Below, piece after piece: positions 39,653-47,339 of a stretch of DNA of 64,000 nucleotides. Position 1 is the stretch's first letter. Each line of letters begins with the position of its first letter. This DNA is from Pseudoalteromonas aliena SW19. GTDB lineage: Bacteria; Pseudomonadota; Gammaproteobacteria; Enterobacterales; Alteromonadaceae. The notes below the pieces were generated by a model. That model worked only from the letters and a program-made list of their open reading frames with translations. It did no database searches and was not told where the DNA came from. The DNA is taken from contig NZ_AQGU01000020.1 in NCBI RefSeq assembly GCF_014905615.1, positions 22,935 through 86,934 on the forward strand. The letters are read 5' to 3'. Position numbers and translations under genes: made by a program.

Positions 39653-39927
39653 CTTTGAATCTTTTTTACGCAGCTAAATTAAAGCACTCGCCCTAAGGAT
39701 CTTTGTTTATATTCTATTGGTGATAGAGTAAAGTTGTTGAGACATATGTAGTGGACTTCCCAGCTTTCACTAGGCAGTTTTTAACTCAGAATAATATGCT
39801 TCTTCAAATTTAGCAGGTGAAACACTGCCTGTATGTGAATGCGGTTATTTTGGATTGTAAAACATTTCTATAAAATTAAATATCTCAGCTTTCGCATCTT
39901 CACGTTTCGAGTATATCTTACGTTTAA

Positions 39928-40393
39928 TTATTCGCTTTTAATCGTAGTAAAAAAGCTTTCAGCAGCCGCGTTATCATGGCAATCCCCAGCTCGAGTCATC
40001 GATAGTACAAGTTTATGCTCTTTCATAAATGCAAGATAGTCAGCGCTACCGTATTGATTACCTAGGTCAATATGCACCATTACCACCCCAGCTTTAGGTT
40101 GACGTTGATAAACAGCCATTAAGAGTGCATTAATGACAAGATGCTTATCCATATTTTTACCATCGATCAACCCACAATTGATTCGGCGCAGGTGGGTTAA
40201 ATCGCCATACTAATAAGTTATCTGAACACGTGATGTTCCCCCCCCCCTGTGATATGGCGACGCTTATACCCAATTTGGCTTTAAGCTTATGGTGTCGCAT
40301 TATCTTCGCAACACGATTCCACTGCATGCTCACCTGCTTCACGCAAATCTGCATGTATCCAAGGACTACCATACGTGCCGCCACTGGCTGCAT
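39928..40393 (-). pseudogene. IS3-family orfB transposase, frameshifted
   Basis: Two overlapping frames encode the halves: 40393-40157 (VSMQWNRVAKIMRHHKLKAK, then NLLVWRFNPPAPNQLWV) and 40170-39928 (VVMVHIDLGNQYGSADYLAF, then AGDCHDNAAAESFFTTIKSE). The second holds the D and E of the DDE catalytic triad. A frameshift near 40160-40190 separates them; a 10-C run at about 40238 is another likely decay site. Not functional as read. Confidence 0.75.
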
Positions 40394-40672
40394 AAAACTC
40401 TTTAATGAGCTTCAAAAAGCGATTATCTTTAAGTGCTCTATCGCTTATGGGTTTTTTAACCTCGCATAAAAACTACTACGATACAATTTAAAAAGGCGGT
40501 ACATCGTAGTGATGGAAAACTCATTTTTGTGTTCACGAATGAAGCCGTACTTTATTCGGGGTACCTTGTGGCCTTTTTAAATGTCCCGTTGCTCCGTAAC
40601 ACGTTTCAATTCAGCCTCTAATTTAGCGATCTTAAGCTTTTCATCGGTTGATTGAACTGATTTAGGTTTATC

Positions 40673-40816
40673 TTATAACTGGCTCCGCCAGTGATATAAC
40701 TTTTTGGTACAAATATCTAATCGTTCAGCGACTTCTGCAACTGAATATCCGCGCTCAGTAATTTGTTTGACAGCTCCCAACTTAAATTCGTGGGTATATC
40801 GTTTGCCTTTGCACAT
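40673..40816 (-). pseudogene. IS3-family orfA with premature stop
   Basis: 47 aa: MCKGKRYTHEFKLGAVKQIT begins an HTH domain (SVAEVAERLDICTKKLYHW) and ends SQL-TAA. Downstream in the same frame the sequence continues DKPKSVQSTDEKLKIAKLEA, the expected leucine-zipper part, so the stop is a mutation. Confidence 0.7.
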
Positions 40817-40886
40817 AAAACACCTCTTATTAGAATTTATAATGTAACTTATTTGGTGTTTAGAAAGCTATGGGAAGTCCAATAGT

Positions 40887-40984
40887 CGATTTTGAAAGTG
40901 CTCTACCTATTAAAAAGCTGATAATCAAACATCCAAGAGTTGTTTTACTAATCTAGAGAGGGGTGACTGTGTAGTGGTCAACTA
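40887..40984 (+). pseudogene. Possible relic of a C39 exporter and a solo IS end
   Basis: 40887-40960 resembles 54140-54210 (ATCAAACATCCA versus ATTAAACATCCA and surrounding bases), a relic of a C39-peptidase domain (motif around ...KLIIKHPRVV). At 40969-40983 TGTAGTGGTCAACTA equals the terminal repeat of the IS3 element at 47776-50262, but no element is attached. Both calls are weak. Confidence 0.35.
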
Positions 40985-41078
40985 CATCAGGGAGTCGTTT
41001 TCGAACGTAAGTGACCTTCAAATTGTTCAAAGTCTAATTCAAAATATCTTCCTATATATCTCTATATCAGTTGTTACT

Positions 41079-41126
41079 CCTAATAATATTAAAAGCTCTG
41101 TTATTAACAGAGCTTTTAATATTATC
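41079..41126. terminator. Perfect 20-bp palindrome, probable bidirectional terminator
   Basis: 41084-41103 and 41105-41124 are exact inverse complements around a single T (core AAAAGCTCTGTTA / TAACAGAGCTTTT). In RNA it would be a long hairpin with a U-run on either strand. It is 190 bp before the exporter operon, so it may insulate it. The rest of 40985-41314 holds no gene I can support. Confidence 0.65.
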
Positions 41127-41314
41127 AAAGCAAATCTAGTCACTATTACGGGCTTATTTCTAGGTAATGTTCATTGTTAAGTTTATGTTTTTATTTAACT
41201 TACGTATATTTTATTTAATTTGCTAAATTGAAAGAAAGCTGTGAATATAAATTTCATCAACTCAGGGTGATTTATAAACCTCCCCCTTAAGAAGTTAAAT
41301 TTTTGGAGCTTACT

Positions 41315-41656
41315 ATGACGCTTAATGAATATTTTAGTAGTTACTATGCATTAATCTGCGATGGTAGCTTAGATGATCTAGAGGATTATTTTTGTTCAGG
41401 CTCCCCTTTATTTAATGCAACTAAGCAACAGTTTGAAACACTAAGAAAGCAATTTGATTTTAAGTTTACTTTGCAAAATGTTGCATTAATTGCAAAGCAA
41501 GATGACTTATTAGTTGTTAGAGATAAAGTGCATTTTAAAGCAAAAATAGATGATAAAGATATTGATAAAGTTTCAATGAATTTGCACTCGTTAGTAAAAG
41601 AGTCAGGGGAGTGGAAGCTACATTGTAGTACGCCATTACCTGAAGCAATGGTGTAA
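41315..41656 (+). CDS. Small NTF2/SnoaL-like protein, first gene of exporter operon
   Basis: 113 aa from ATG 41315, with GGAG at 41305-41308 six nt upstream. The alternation of an N-terminal helix pair (LNEYFSSYYALICDGSLDDL), then strands LQNVALIAKQDDLLVVRDKV and SLVKESGEWKLHCSTP, resembles the SnoaL/NTF2-like fold. There is no signal peptide. It precedes the HlyD-like gene by 2 bp, so it is surely in the exporter operon. Possible roles are immunity or accessory; unknown. Confidence 0.55.
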   Translation: MTLNEYFSSYYALICDGSLDDLEDYFCSGSPLFNATKQQFETLRKQFDFKFTLQNVALIAKQDDLLVVRDKVHFKAKIDDKDIDKVSMNLHSLVKESGEWKLHCSTPLPEAMV

Positions 41657-41658
41657 GT

Positions 41659-42903
41659 ATGTCAGATTTATTTCGTAAGGAAGCCATTGACCATCAAGGG
41701 CAAAAGCTTGATGGAGAAGTGACAATAGCAACTCACATGTCCTTTACATGGATATTAGGTTTAATTTTAGGGATTGTTATTGTTGGTTTTACATACCTTG
41801 TATTGGGTGAATACCACCGAAAAGAAGTTGTTTCCGGTTATTTACGGCCAACAACAGGGTTATCTAAAATCTATCCTTTAACGACGGGTGTTATTGACGA
41901 AATTTTTGTTGAAGAGGGAGAGCATGTCGTAAAAGGACAGTTGTTAGCACGGATACGCATGGAAAGGTTATTGGCCTCAGGCAACGATATTAATGATGTC
42001 ATTGTGAGTGAGCTAACCAAGCAAAAGAAATTTTTAAATGAAAACTTACAAAATCAAAAATTATTAGCTGAAGTGAACGTTGAAAAATTAGAATCTCAAA
42101 TAGCGAGTACGACTTTTCAAGTGGAGCAGGCTCAAAAACAACTAATGTTGTTAGAAAAACGAGTTGTTTTGAGTAAAAAAAGAGTTGCTGATACTGAGTC
42201 ACTCATAAACAAACAATTTGCTTCTAATGCTGATTTAGAGGCCGTAAAAGATAATTACTTTGCGATTCAGCAACAAGCAGAAGATTTAGAATCACGTTTA
42301 CTCACGCAAAAAGAATTACTAAGTCAGTATCGTTTTGAATTAATACAAATGCCGATGAACCAACGAGAAGTTGAATCACAATTACGTTCTCAATTAGCGA
42401 ATATAAGCCAGCAGATCAGTCAAGCTGAATCACAAGGTAGTTATGATGTTCGTAGCCAGCGTAGTGGGCGTATTAGTAACTTATTAGTTAAGCCAGGGAT
42501 GATGGCGCAATCAAATTACCCATTAATGGCAGTGTTACCAGAAGATACAAAATTAGAGGCAGTCCTTTTTGTACCAACAAGAGCGTATGGATTTGTACAA
42601 AAAGGGCAAGGGACACGAATTCGTTATCAGGCATTTCCGTACCAACGCTTTGGTATTTATGACGGAGTAATAAAAAGTGTATCTAAATCAATACTTTTAC
42701 CAAACGAGACGGCTTTACCCGTGTCGCTTCAAGAACCAATGTATCAAGTAGTTGTAGAGCTAACGAATCAAAATGCACAGGCTTATGGAGCTTCAGTTCC
42801 CCTGCAAGCAGGCATGTTACTCGAAGCAGACATTATGGTAGATAGTCGTTCACTCTTTGAGTGGTTATTTGAGCCAATATATAGCATTAAGGGAGCAGTA
42901 TGA
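41659..42903 (+). CDS. HlyD-family peptide exporter adaptor
   Basis: 414 aa. A cytoplasmic tail, one membrane helix (WILGLILGIVIVGFTYLVLG, about residues 32-51), a lipoyl half-motif (IYPLTTGVIDEIFVEEGEHV), a long coiled coil (about 105-250) and a second lipoyl half (SGRISNLLVKPGMMAQSNYP), then a beta-barrel. This is the layout of bacteriocin-type membrane fusion proteins such as CvaA. It bridges the ABC exporter to an outer-membrane channel (TolC, not in the window). Its stop overlaps the ABC gene start (ATGA). Confidence 0.9.
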   Translation: MSDLFRKEAIDHQGQKLDGEVTIATHMSFTWILGLILGIVIVGFTYLVLGEYHRKEVVSGYLRPTTGLSKIYPLTTGVIDEIFVEEGEHVVKGQLLARIRMERLLASGNDINDVIVSELTKQKKFLNENLQNQKLLAEVNVEKLESQIASTTFQVEQAQKQLMLLEKRVVLSKKRVADTESLINKQFASNADLEAVKDNYFAIQQQAEDLESRLLTQKELLSQYRFELIQMPMNQREVESQLRSQLANISQQISQAESQGSYDVRSQRSGRISNLLVKPGMMAQSNYPLMAVLPEDTKLEAVLFVPTRAYGFVQKGQGTRIRYQAFPYQRFGIYDGVIKSVSKSILLPNETALPVSLQEPMYQVVVELTNQNAQAYGASVPLQAGMLLEADIMVDSRSLFEWLFEPIYSIKGAV

Positions 42904-45116
42904 TGGAAAACCCAATGCATTTATTAAAATTTAGCGGAGCAAAACGTCTCCCGGTAATTTTACAAACAGAAGCTGCGGAGTGTGGGTTAGCAAGTATAGC
43001 AATGGTTGCTGCTTACTATGGTTACAAAACAGACTTAACTAGTTTACGTCAAGAACACGAAATATCTTTGAAAGGTGCAAACCTTGAAGAGCTAATGCAA
43101 ATTGCAGATAAGTTAAAGCTAAGTACACGAGCACTAAGATTAGATTTAGAACATTTACCACAACTTAAAACCCCCTGCATTTTGCATTGGGATATGAACC
43201 ACTTTGTGGTGCTGAAAAAAGTTACAAAAAAATCAATTGAAATACACGATCCTGGTTTAGGCGAACGAAAATATACAATGGAGGAGTTCTCTAAACACTT
43301 TACAGGTGTTGCATTAGAGCTTAGTCCAACCGAAGAGTTTAAATCAGAAGACTCACGAGTAAACCTAAAGTTATCTGACTTTTGGAGCAAAGTAACCGGC
43401 TTAAAGTCAACGCTAGGTAAAGTATTTGTTTTATCACTATTACTGCAAGCATTTGCAATAGCGAGCCCTTACTACATGCAGCTTGTAGTTGATGAAGTTA
43501 TTTTAAGCTACGACCAAAATTTACTCGCTATTTTAGCAATTGGATTTGGCTTGTTGATGGGAATAGAAATGGTAACCGGTGCTGTGCGAAGCGTTTTATT
43601 ACTACATTTTGGTAACTTAATGAGTATACAGCTCGGTGCCAACTTATTTCATCATTTAGTCAGACTACCTTTGCAGTATTTTGAAAAGCGACATATTGGC
43701 GATGTTGTCTCTCGGTTTGGTTCATTACAACAGGTAAAAGAACTATTGACTAAAGGTGTGATTGAAGCGGTTATTGATGGTGTTATGGCTATTGCAACGC
43801 TCATTATGATCTTTTTATATAGCCCTAAGCTGAGCGTTATCGTGTTAATTGCAATTGCCATCTATGCCGTATTTAGAATTGCAATGTACCGCCCGCTTCG
43901 TCAAATGTCTGAAGAGGTCATTGTTAATCAGGCTAAAGAGCAATCTAACTTTATGGAAACAGTTAGAGGTATTCAAACCATTAAACTGTTTGGCCGAGAG
44001 GTGCAAAGGCAAAGTGTATGGCACAACAAATATGCAGATAGTTTGAACTCAGGTATACGTGTAGGTCACTTAAACATAGGGTACGAAGCGTTAAATAAAA
44101 TTATTTTTGGTCTTGAGAATGTTTTAGTTATTTATTTTGCAGCCATGCTGGTTATGGAAGGTGATTTAACGGTCGGTATGTTGTTTGCTTTTATGGCTTA
44201 TAAGCGCCAGTTTGTAGAAAAAATGGCAAGCTTAATTGAAAAAGTGATCGAGTTCAAAATGCTTAGCCTTCATTTTAACCGCTTAGCTGATATTTCTTTA
44301 ACAGATAAAGAGCAAGATATTCAGGGGAAAATGAGCGGCAAAGAAATCAGTGGCGATATAGAACTAAAAGGCATTAATTACCGATACAACAAAAAAGAAG
44401 CACCGATATTTAAACATTTAAACTTATCAATTAAAGCCGGAGAGTCAGTCGCAATTATTGGCCCGTCGGGTTGCGGTAAAACCACACTTGCAAAGTTAAT
44501 GCTTGGATTGTTTGAACCCGACGAAGGAAAGATTGAGGTAGACGGTGTTGATATTAGGCAGCTTGGTCTTGGTCAATACAGAACACAGATAGCAGCCGTA
44601 ATGCAAGACGACCAGCTTCTATCCGGCTCAATAGCAGACAATATATCGTTTTTTGACCCAGAGCTCGATATGCAGCAAGTTGAATGGGCAGCCAAAATTG
44701 CGGCTATAGATAAAGATATTTTACAAATGACAATGGGCTACAACACACTCGTTGGTGACATGGGGGCTGCATTATCAGGCGGACAAATACAGCGTTTATT
44801 ACTAGCAAGAGCTTTGTACAGAAAACCTAAAATTCTGTTTATGGATGAAGCAACAAGCAACTTAGACACAAAGCTAGAGTTTTCAGTAAACGAAGCCGTT
44901 AAAAATCTAGATGTGACACGCATTATTATTGCACATAGGCCAGAAACAATAGCCAGTGCAGACAGAGTTATAGAGCTTAGATATGGTGAAGCAATAGAGG
45001 TAGATAAGCCAGATTTAGGTTCAAGAACTAAAGCTATAAAGAAAATAAATAGCTTAAATGTTGAAAATGAAGAGTTTATAGATACAAGTTCAGATGGAAG
45101 TTTTTTAATAAGTTAA
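42900..45116 (+). CDS. C39-peptidase ABC exporter for double-glycine peptides (PCAT, CvaB-like)
   Basis: 738 aa. N-terminal C39 cysteine peptidase: QTEAAECGLASIAMV with Cys28, His101 in MNHFVVL, Asp117 in HDPG, so all three catalytic residues are present. Six membrane helices occupy about residues 165-450. The ATPase has Walker A GPSGCGKTT (about 521), LSGGQIQR, Walker B ILFMDEATSNLD and IAHR. It would cut leaders after GG and export the peptide through the inner membrane. It is placed directly upstream of twelve GG-leader genes, its evident substrates. TolC is not in this window. Confidence 0.95.
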   Translation: MMENPMHLLKFSGAKRLPVILQTEAAECGLASIAMVAAYYGYKTDLTSLRQEHEISLKGANLEELMQIADKLKLSTRALRLDLEHLPQLKTPCILHWDMNHFVVLKKVTKKSIEIHDPGLGERKYTMEEFSKHFTGVALELSPTEEFKSEDSRVNLKLSDFWSKVTGLKSTLGKVFVLSLLLQAFAIASPYYMQLVVDEVILSYDQNLLAILAIGFGLLMGIEMVTGAVRSVLLLHFGNLMSIQLGANLFHHLVRLPLQYFEKRHIGDVVSRFGSLQQVKELLTKGVIEAVIDGVMAIATLIMIFLYSPKLSVIVLIAIAIYAVFRIAMYRPLRQMSEEVIVNQAKEQSNFMETVRGIQTIKLFGREVQRQSVWHNKYADSLNSGIRVGHLNIGYEALNKIIFGLENVLVIYFAAMLVMEGDLTVGMLFAFMAYKRQFVEKMASLIEKVIEFKMLSLHFNRLADISLTDKEQDIQGKMSGKEISGDIELKGINYRYNKKEAPIFKHLNLSIKAGESVAIIGPSGCGKTTLAKLMLGLFEPDEGKIEVDGVDIRQLGLGQYRTQIAAVMQDDQLLSGSIADNISFFDPELDMQQVEWAAKIAAIDKDILQMTMGYNTLVGDMGAALSGGQIQRLLLARALYRKPKILFMDEATSNLDTKLEFSVNEAVKNLDVTRIIIAHRPETIASADRVIELRYGEAIEVDKPDLGSRTKAIKKINSLNVENEEFIDTSSDGSFLIS

Positions 45117-45137
45117 TTAATAAAAAAGGAGAAATAA

Positions 45138-45251
45138 ATGAAAGCGTTAAATGAAAATGAGGCACAAGAAGTAAGTGGTGGTATCACATGTCGATTAGAA
45201 AAAACTATTGAATGTAATGATCCAACAAAGAAGCTTAAGGAGCTGAAATGA
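45138..45251 (+). CDS. GG-leader peptide 1 (37 aa)
   Basis: MKALNENEAQEVSGG leader followed by a charged 22-residue core with two Cys (ITCRLEKTIECNDPTKKLKE plus LK). Preceded by AAAAGGAG. Its stop overlaps the next start (ATGA). First of a 12-gene array behind the exporter. Confidence 0.75.
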   Translation: MKALNENEAQEVSGGITCRLEKTIECNDPTKKLKELK

Positions 45252-45373
45252 AAGAGTTAAATTTAAATGACGTACAAAGTATTGCAGGTGGCATTGGTGG
45301 CTCTGTATCAGCATCTGTAGGGCACAGTAATGGTAATACGACAGTAAGAGTAGAAGTTAAATTTGAATGGTAA
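45248..45373 (+). CDS. GG-leader peptide 2 (41 aa), repeated family A
   Basis: Leader MKELNLNDVQSIAGG, core IGGSVSASVGHSNGNTTVRV followed by EVKFEW. Cys-free, Ser/Thr-rich, with an alternating polar/hydrophobic C-terminal half like a beta strand. Family A has six near-identical members here. Confidence 0.8.
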   Translation: MKELNLNDVQSIAGGIGGSVSASVGHSNGNTTVRVEVKFEW

Positions 45374-45393
45374 TTAACAAAAAGGAGAGAGAT

Positions 45394-45510
45394 ATGAAAG
45401 AGTTAAACCAGAATGAAGTGCAGGGTATTGTTGGTGGTATAGTGGATGGTGGTTGTATTATGGGGCCATCGCTTCCTTGGATAAAACCTAAATTAGTAAT
45501 CAACCTTTAA
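45394..45510 (+). CDS. GG-leader peptide 3 (38 aa), family B
   Basis: Leader MKELNQNEVQGIVGG, core IVDGGCIMGPSLPWIKPKLV then INL. One Cys, several Pro. Strong AAAGGAGAGAG ribosome-binding site. Its core is nearly repeated at 46430. Confidence 0.8.
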   Translation: MKELNQNEVQGIVGGIVDGGCIMGPSLPWIKPKLVINL

Positions 45511-45531
45511 TAGATAAGTAAGGAGAGAGAT

Positions 45532-45657
45532 ATGAAAGAGTTAAACCAGAATGAAGTGCAGGGTATTGCAGGTGGCATTGGTGGCTCTGTATCAGCATCA
45601 GTAGAGCACAGTAATGGTAATACGACAGTAAGAGTAGAAGTTAAATTTGAATGGTAA
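45532..45657 (+). CDS. GG-leader peptide 4 (41 aa), family A
   Basis: Leader MKELNQNEVQGIAGG (the family B type leader) joined to the family A core IGGSVSASVEHSNGNTTVRV EVKFEW. It looks like a leader/core recombinant. Confidence 0.8.
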   Translation: MKELNQNEVQGIAGGIGGSVSASVEHSNGNTTVRVEVKFEW

Positions 45658-45677
45658 TTAACAAAAAGGAGAGAGAT

Positions 45678-45809
45678 ATGAAAGAGTTAAACCAGAATGA
45701 AGTGAAGGGTATTGTTGGTGCTAGTGTTAAAGAAAATACCACTATTGCAGTACAAGTATGCTCTGCTGGTGTTAAATCGGTAAGTAACGACGGCTTTGTT
45801 TGTAAGTAA
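45678..45809 (+). CDS. GG-like-leader peptide 5 (43 aa), GA cleavage site
   Basis: Leader MKELNQNEVKGIVGA: the usual GG is GA here. Core SVKENTTIAVQVCSAGVKSV then SNDGFVCK, with two Cys. GA is accepted by some C39 peptidases, so it may still be processed. Confidence 0.75.
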   Translation: MKELNQNEVKGIVGASVKENTTIAVQVCSAGVKSVSNDGFVCK

Positions 45810-45845
45810 GAAGTTGAAATATTAATTAATAGAAAGGAAAGATAA

Positions 45846-45971
45846 ATGAAAGAGTTAAATTTAAATGACGTACAAAGTGTTGCAGGTGGCATTGGTGGCT
45901 CTGTATCAGCATCAGTAGATCACAGTAATGGTAATACGGCAGTAAGAGTAGAAGTTAAATTTGAATGGTAA
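45846..45971 (+). CDS. GG-leader peptide 6 (41 aa), family A
   Basis: Leader MKELNLNDVQSVAGG, family A core with Asp (SASVDHSNGNTAVRV). Preceded by AAAGGAAAG. Confidence 0.8.
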   Translation: MKELNLNDVQSVAGGIGGSVSASVDHSNGNTAVRVEVKFEW

Positions 45972-45991
45972 TTAACAAAAAGGAGAGAGAT

Positions 45992-46117
45992 ATGAAAGAG
46001 TTAAATTTAAATGAAGTACAAGGTATTGCTGGTGGTATTGGTGGTTCTGCGTCAGCGTCAGTAGAGCACAGTAACGGTAATACGACAGTAAGAGTTGAAG
46101 TTAAATTCGAATTTTAA
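45992..46117 (+). CDS. GG-leader peptide 7 (41 aa), family A
   Basis: Leader MKELNLNEVQGIAGG, core IGGSASASVEHSNGNTTVRV EVKFEF. C-terminal Trp is replaced by Phe, as in the next two copies. Confidence 0.8.
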   Translation: MKELNLNEVQGIAGGIGGSASASVEHSNGNTTVRVEVKFEF

Positions 46118-46137
46118 TTAATAAAAAGGAAAGAAAA

Positions 46138-46263
46138 ATGAAAGAGTTAAACCTAAATGAAGTGCAAGGTATTGCTGGTGGTATTGGTGGTTCTGTGTCA
46201 GCGTCAGTAGAGCACAGTAACGGTAATACGACAGTAAGAGTTGAAGTTAAATTCGAATTTTAA
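46138..46263 (+). CDS. GG-leader peptide 8 (41 aa), family A
   Basis: Leader MKELNLNEVQGIAGG and core ending VEVKFEF. The gene plus spacer (46118-46263) is almost identical to the units on both sides, marking a recent tandem duplication. Confidence 0.8.
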   Translation: MKELNLNEVQGIAGGIGGSVSASVEHSNGNTTVRVEVKFEF

Positions 46264-46283
46264 TTAATAAAAAGGAAAGAAAA

Positions 46284-46409
46284 ATGAAAGAGTTAAACCT
46301 AAATGAAGTGCAAGGTATTACTGGTGGTATTGGTGGTTCTGTGTCAGCGTCAGTAGAGCACAGTAACGGTAATACGACAGTAAGAGTTGAAGTTAAATTC
46401 GAATTTTAA
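46284..46409 (+). CDS. GG-leader peptide 9 (41 aa), family A
   Basis: Leader MKELNLNEVQGITGG, otherwise the same core as peptide 8. Confidence 0.8.
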   Translation: MKELNLNEVQGITGGIGGSVSASVEHSNGNTTVRVEVKFEF

Positions 46410-46429
46410 TTAATAAAAAGGAACGAAAA

Positions 46430-46543
46430 ATGAAAGAGTTAAACCTAAATGAAGTGCAAGGTATAGTGGATGGTGGTTGTATTATGGGGCCATCGCTTCC
46501 TTCGGATCCTCGGATAACACCTAAAATAGTAATCAAATTTTAA
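46430..46543 (+). CDS. GG-leader peptide 10 (37 aa), family B with shortened junction
   Basis: MKELNLNEVQGIVDGGCIMG then PSLPSDPRITPKIVIKF. Compared with peptide 3, the GGIV at the leader-core junction is missing, so only the core's own DGG remains as a possible cleavage site. It may be processed differently or not at all. Confidence 0.7.
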   Translation: MKELNLNEVQGIVDGGCIMGPSLPSDPRITPKIVIKF

Positions 46544-46564
46544 TAGATAAGTAAGGAGAGAGAT

Positions 46565-46681
46565 ATGAAAGAGTTAAACCAGAATGAAGTGCAGGGTATT
46601 GTTGGTGGTGCAATTTCACAAAGTAAGCCCCCTAAGACAGTTTGCGGGCCTATTATTATAATGCCAAAGACTTATTATTAA
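46565..46681 (+). CDS. GG-leader peptide 11 (38 aa)
   Basis: Leader MKELNQNEVQGIVGG, core AISQSKPPKTVCGPIIIMPK TYY. The leader is shared, the core is unique, with one Cys and a hydrophobic end. Confidence 0.78.
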   Translation: MKELNQNEVQGIVGGAISQSKPPKTVCGPIIIMPKTYY

Positions 46682-46700
46682 TTTTAGTATGGAGTTAACT

Positions 46701-46790
46701 GTGAAAGCCTTACATTTATTTGAAATTAAAAAAGTATCTGGTGGTGAAGAAATTCCAATGTGCCCGGATATTGAAGCATTTGATGAGTAA
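46701..46790 (+). CDS. GG-leader peptide 12 (29 aa), GTG start
   Basis: GTG start with TATGGAGT upstream. MKALHLFEIKKVSGG leader and a 14-residue acidic core EEIPMCPDIEAFDE. The last gene of the array. Confidence 0.65.
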   Translation: MKALHLFEIKKVSGGEEIPMCPDIEAFDE

Positions 46791-46840
46791 TATTAACTCT
46801 CTTGGCGGAGAAGTTATATTAACTTATTGCGAGAAATAAG
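46788..46840 (+). promoter_or_regulatory. CTTGGCGGAG hairpin element, copy D
   Basis: The loop motif CTTGGCGGAG (46801-46810) lies between arms TAATATTAACT and AGTTATATTAA (one bulge), then a second small hairpin CTTATT / AATAAG (46823-46840). The same design occurs at 51978, 52276 and 52562. Here it is followed by a terminator and not by a precursor gene. Confidence 0.5.
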
Positions 46841-46846
46841 ATGAAT

Positions 46847-46870
46847 AAGGAGCAGATATGCTCCTTTTTT
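46847..46870 (+). terminator. Terminator of the precursor array
   Basis: AAGGAGCA GATA TGCTCCTT followed by TTTTT, 57 bp after the last stop. It probably ends the exporter-precursor transcript. Confidence 0.85.
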
Positions 46871-46976
46871 TGCTTAAAAACCTGAGTTTATTATTTGGCG
46901 CTATTTGTTTCGCAGGGCGATCTTTTATACTTTGTTTAAATTTAACACTTTAATGTATCTTTTCTTTTTATTAACT

Positions 46977-47150
46977 TTATTTTATCTTCCCTTGTATGGC
47001 TTCGCTTTTTACAATATAACCATTTTTAGGGCACCCTCTATGTCCACCACGTCCACCAGTAATTTATTTTACTTCGTTTAAGTTTAGCTCTTTCATTTGT
47101 GTTTTCTTGTTATTAGTTGAATAAGAGCGCGCTAGGTTTAATTCTATCAT
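46977..47150 (-). pseudogene. Decayed GG-leader precursor on the minus strand
   Basis: Minus strand from 47096: MKELNLNEVK-stop-ITGGRGGHRGCPKNGYIVK, continuing to TAA at 46977. The leader matches the array and is broken by one TAA just before the TGG site. A further in-frame ATG at 47150 (MIELNLARSYSTNN) looks like a second leader fragment. Orientation is opposite to the array. Confidence 0.6.
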
Positions 47151-47339
47151 TTGTATTTCCTTTTTTATAAACGCAAAGCAAACGGCCATGTTTGCTACTA
47201 ATGGTATAGCTGTATTTTCAACTGTCCACTAAAACCCAGTTTTACTTTTATGTTGTATTGATAGGTGTTTTTCACAATGTGAATTATTCACCTGATTCAC
47301 GTAACTTCATATACGTTTAGAATTTACTATATGTTCCGT

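Larger units (their letters stand above)
39752..40881 (-). mobile_element. Decayed IS3-family element, about 1.13 kb
   Basis: Bounded by TGGACTTCCCAGCTTTC at 39752 and its imperfect inverse GAAAGCTATGGGAAGTCCA ending at 40881. Between them lie broken orfA (start 40816, minus) and orfB (39928-40393, minus). No clear target duplication was seen. Ends of TG...CA form fit IS3-family elements. Confidence 0.8.

Noticed and set aside
40974..41180. 68-codon open frame on the plus strand before the exporter operon
   Set aside because: It runs through the perfect palindrome and an IS-end fragment, has no ribosome-binding site and no family resemblance; chance frame in AT-rich DNA.
45138..46681. CRISPR array
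   Set aside because: The repeated units are about 146 bp with open reading frames, start codons and ribosome-binding sites; repeats and spacers are not of CRISPR size.
46841..46885. Mini-frame starting ATG at 46841 after hairpin copy D
   Set aside because: It reads through the terminator stem (MNKEQICSFFCLKT) and has no leader motif; the terminator explains the sequence.
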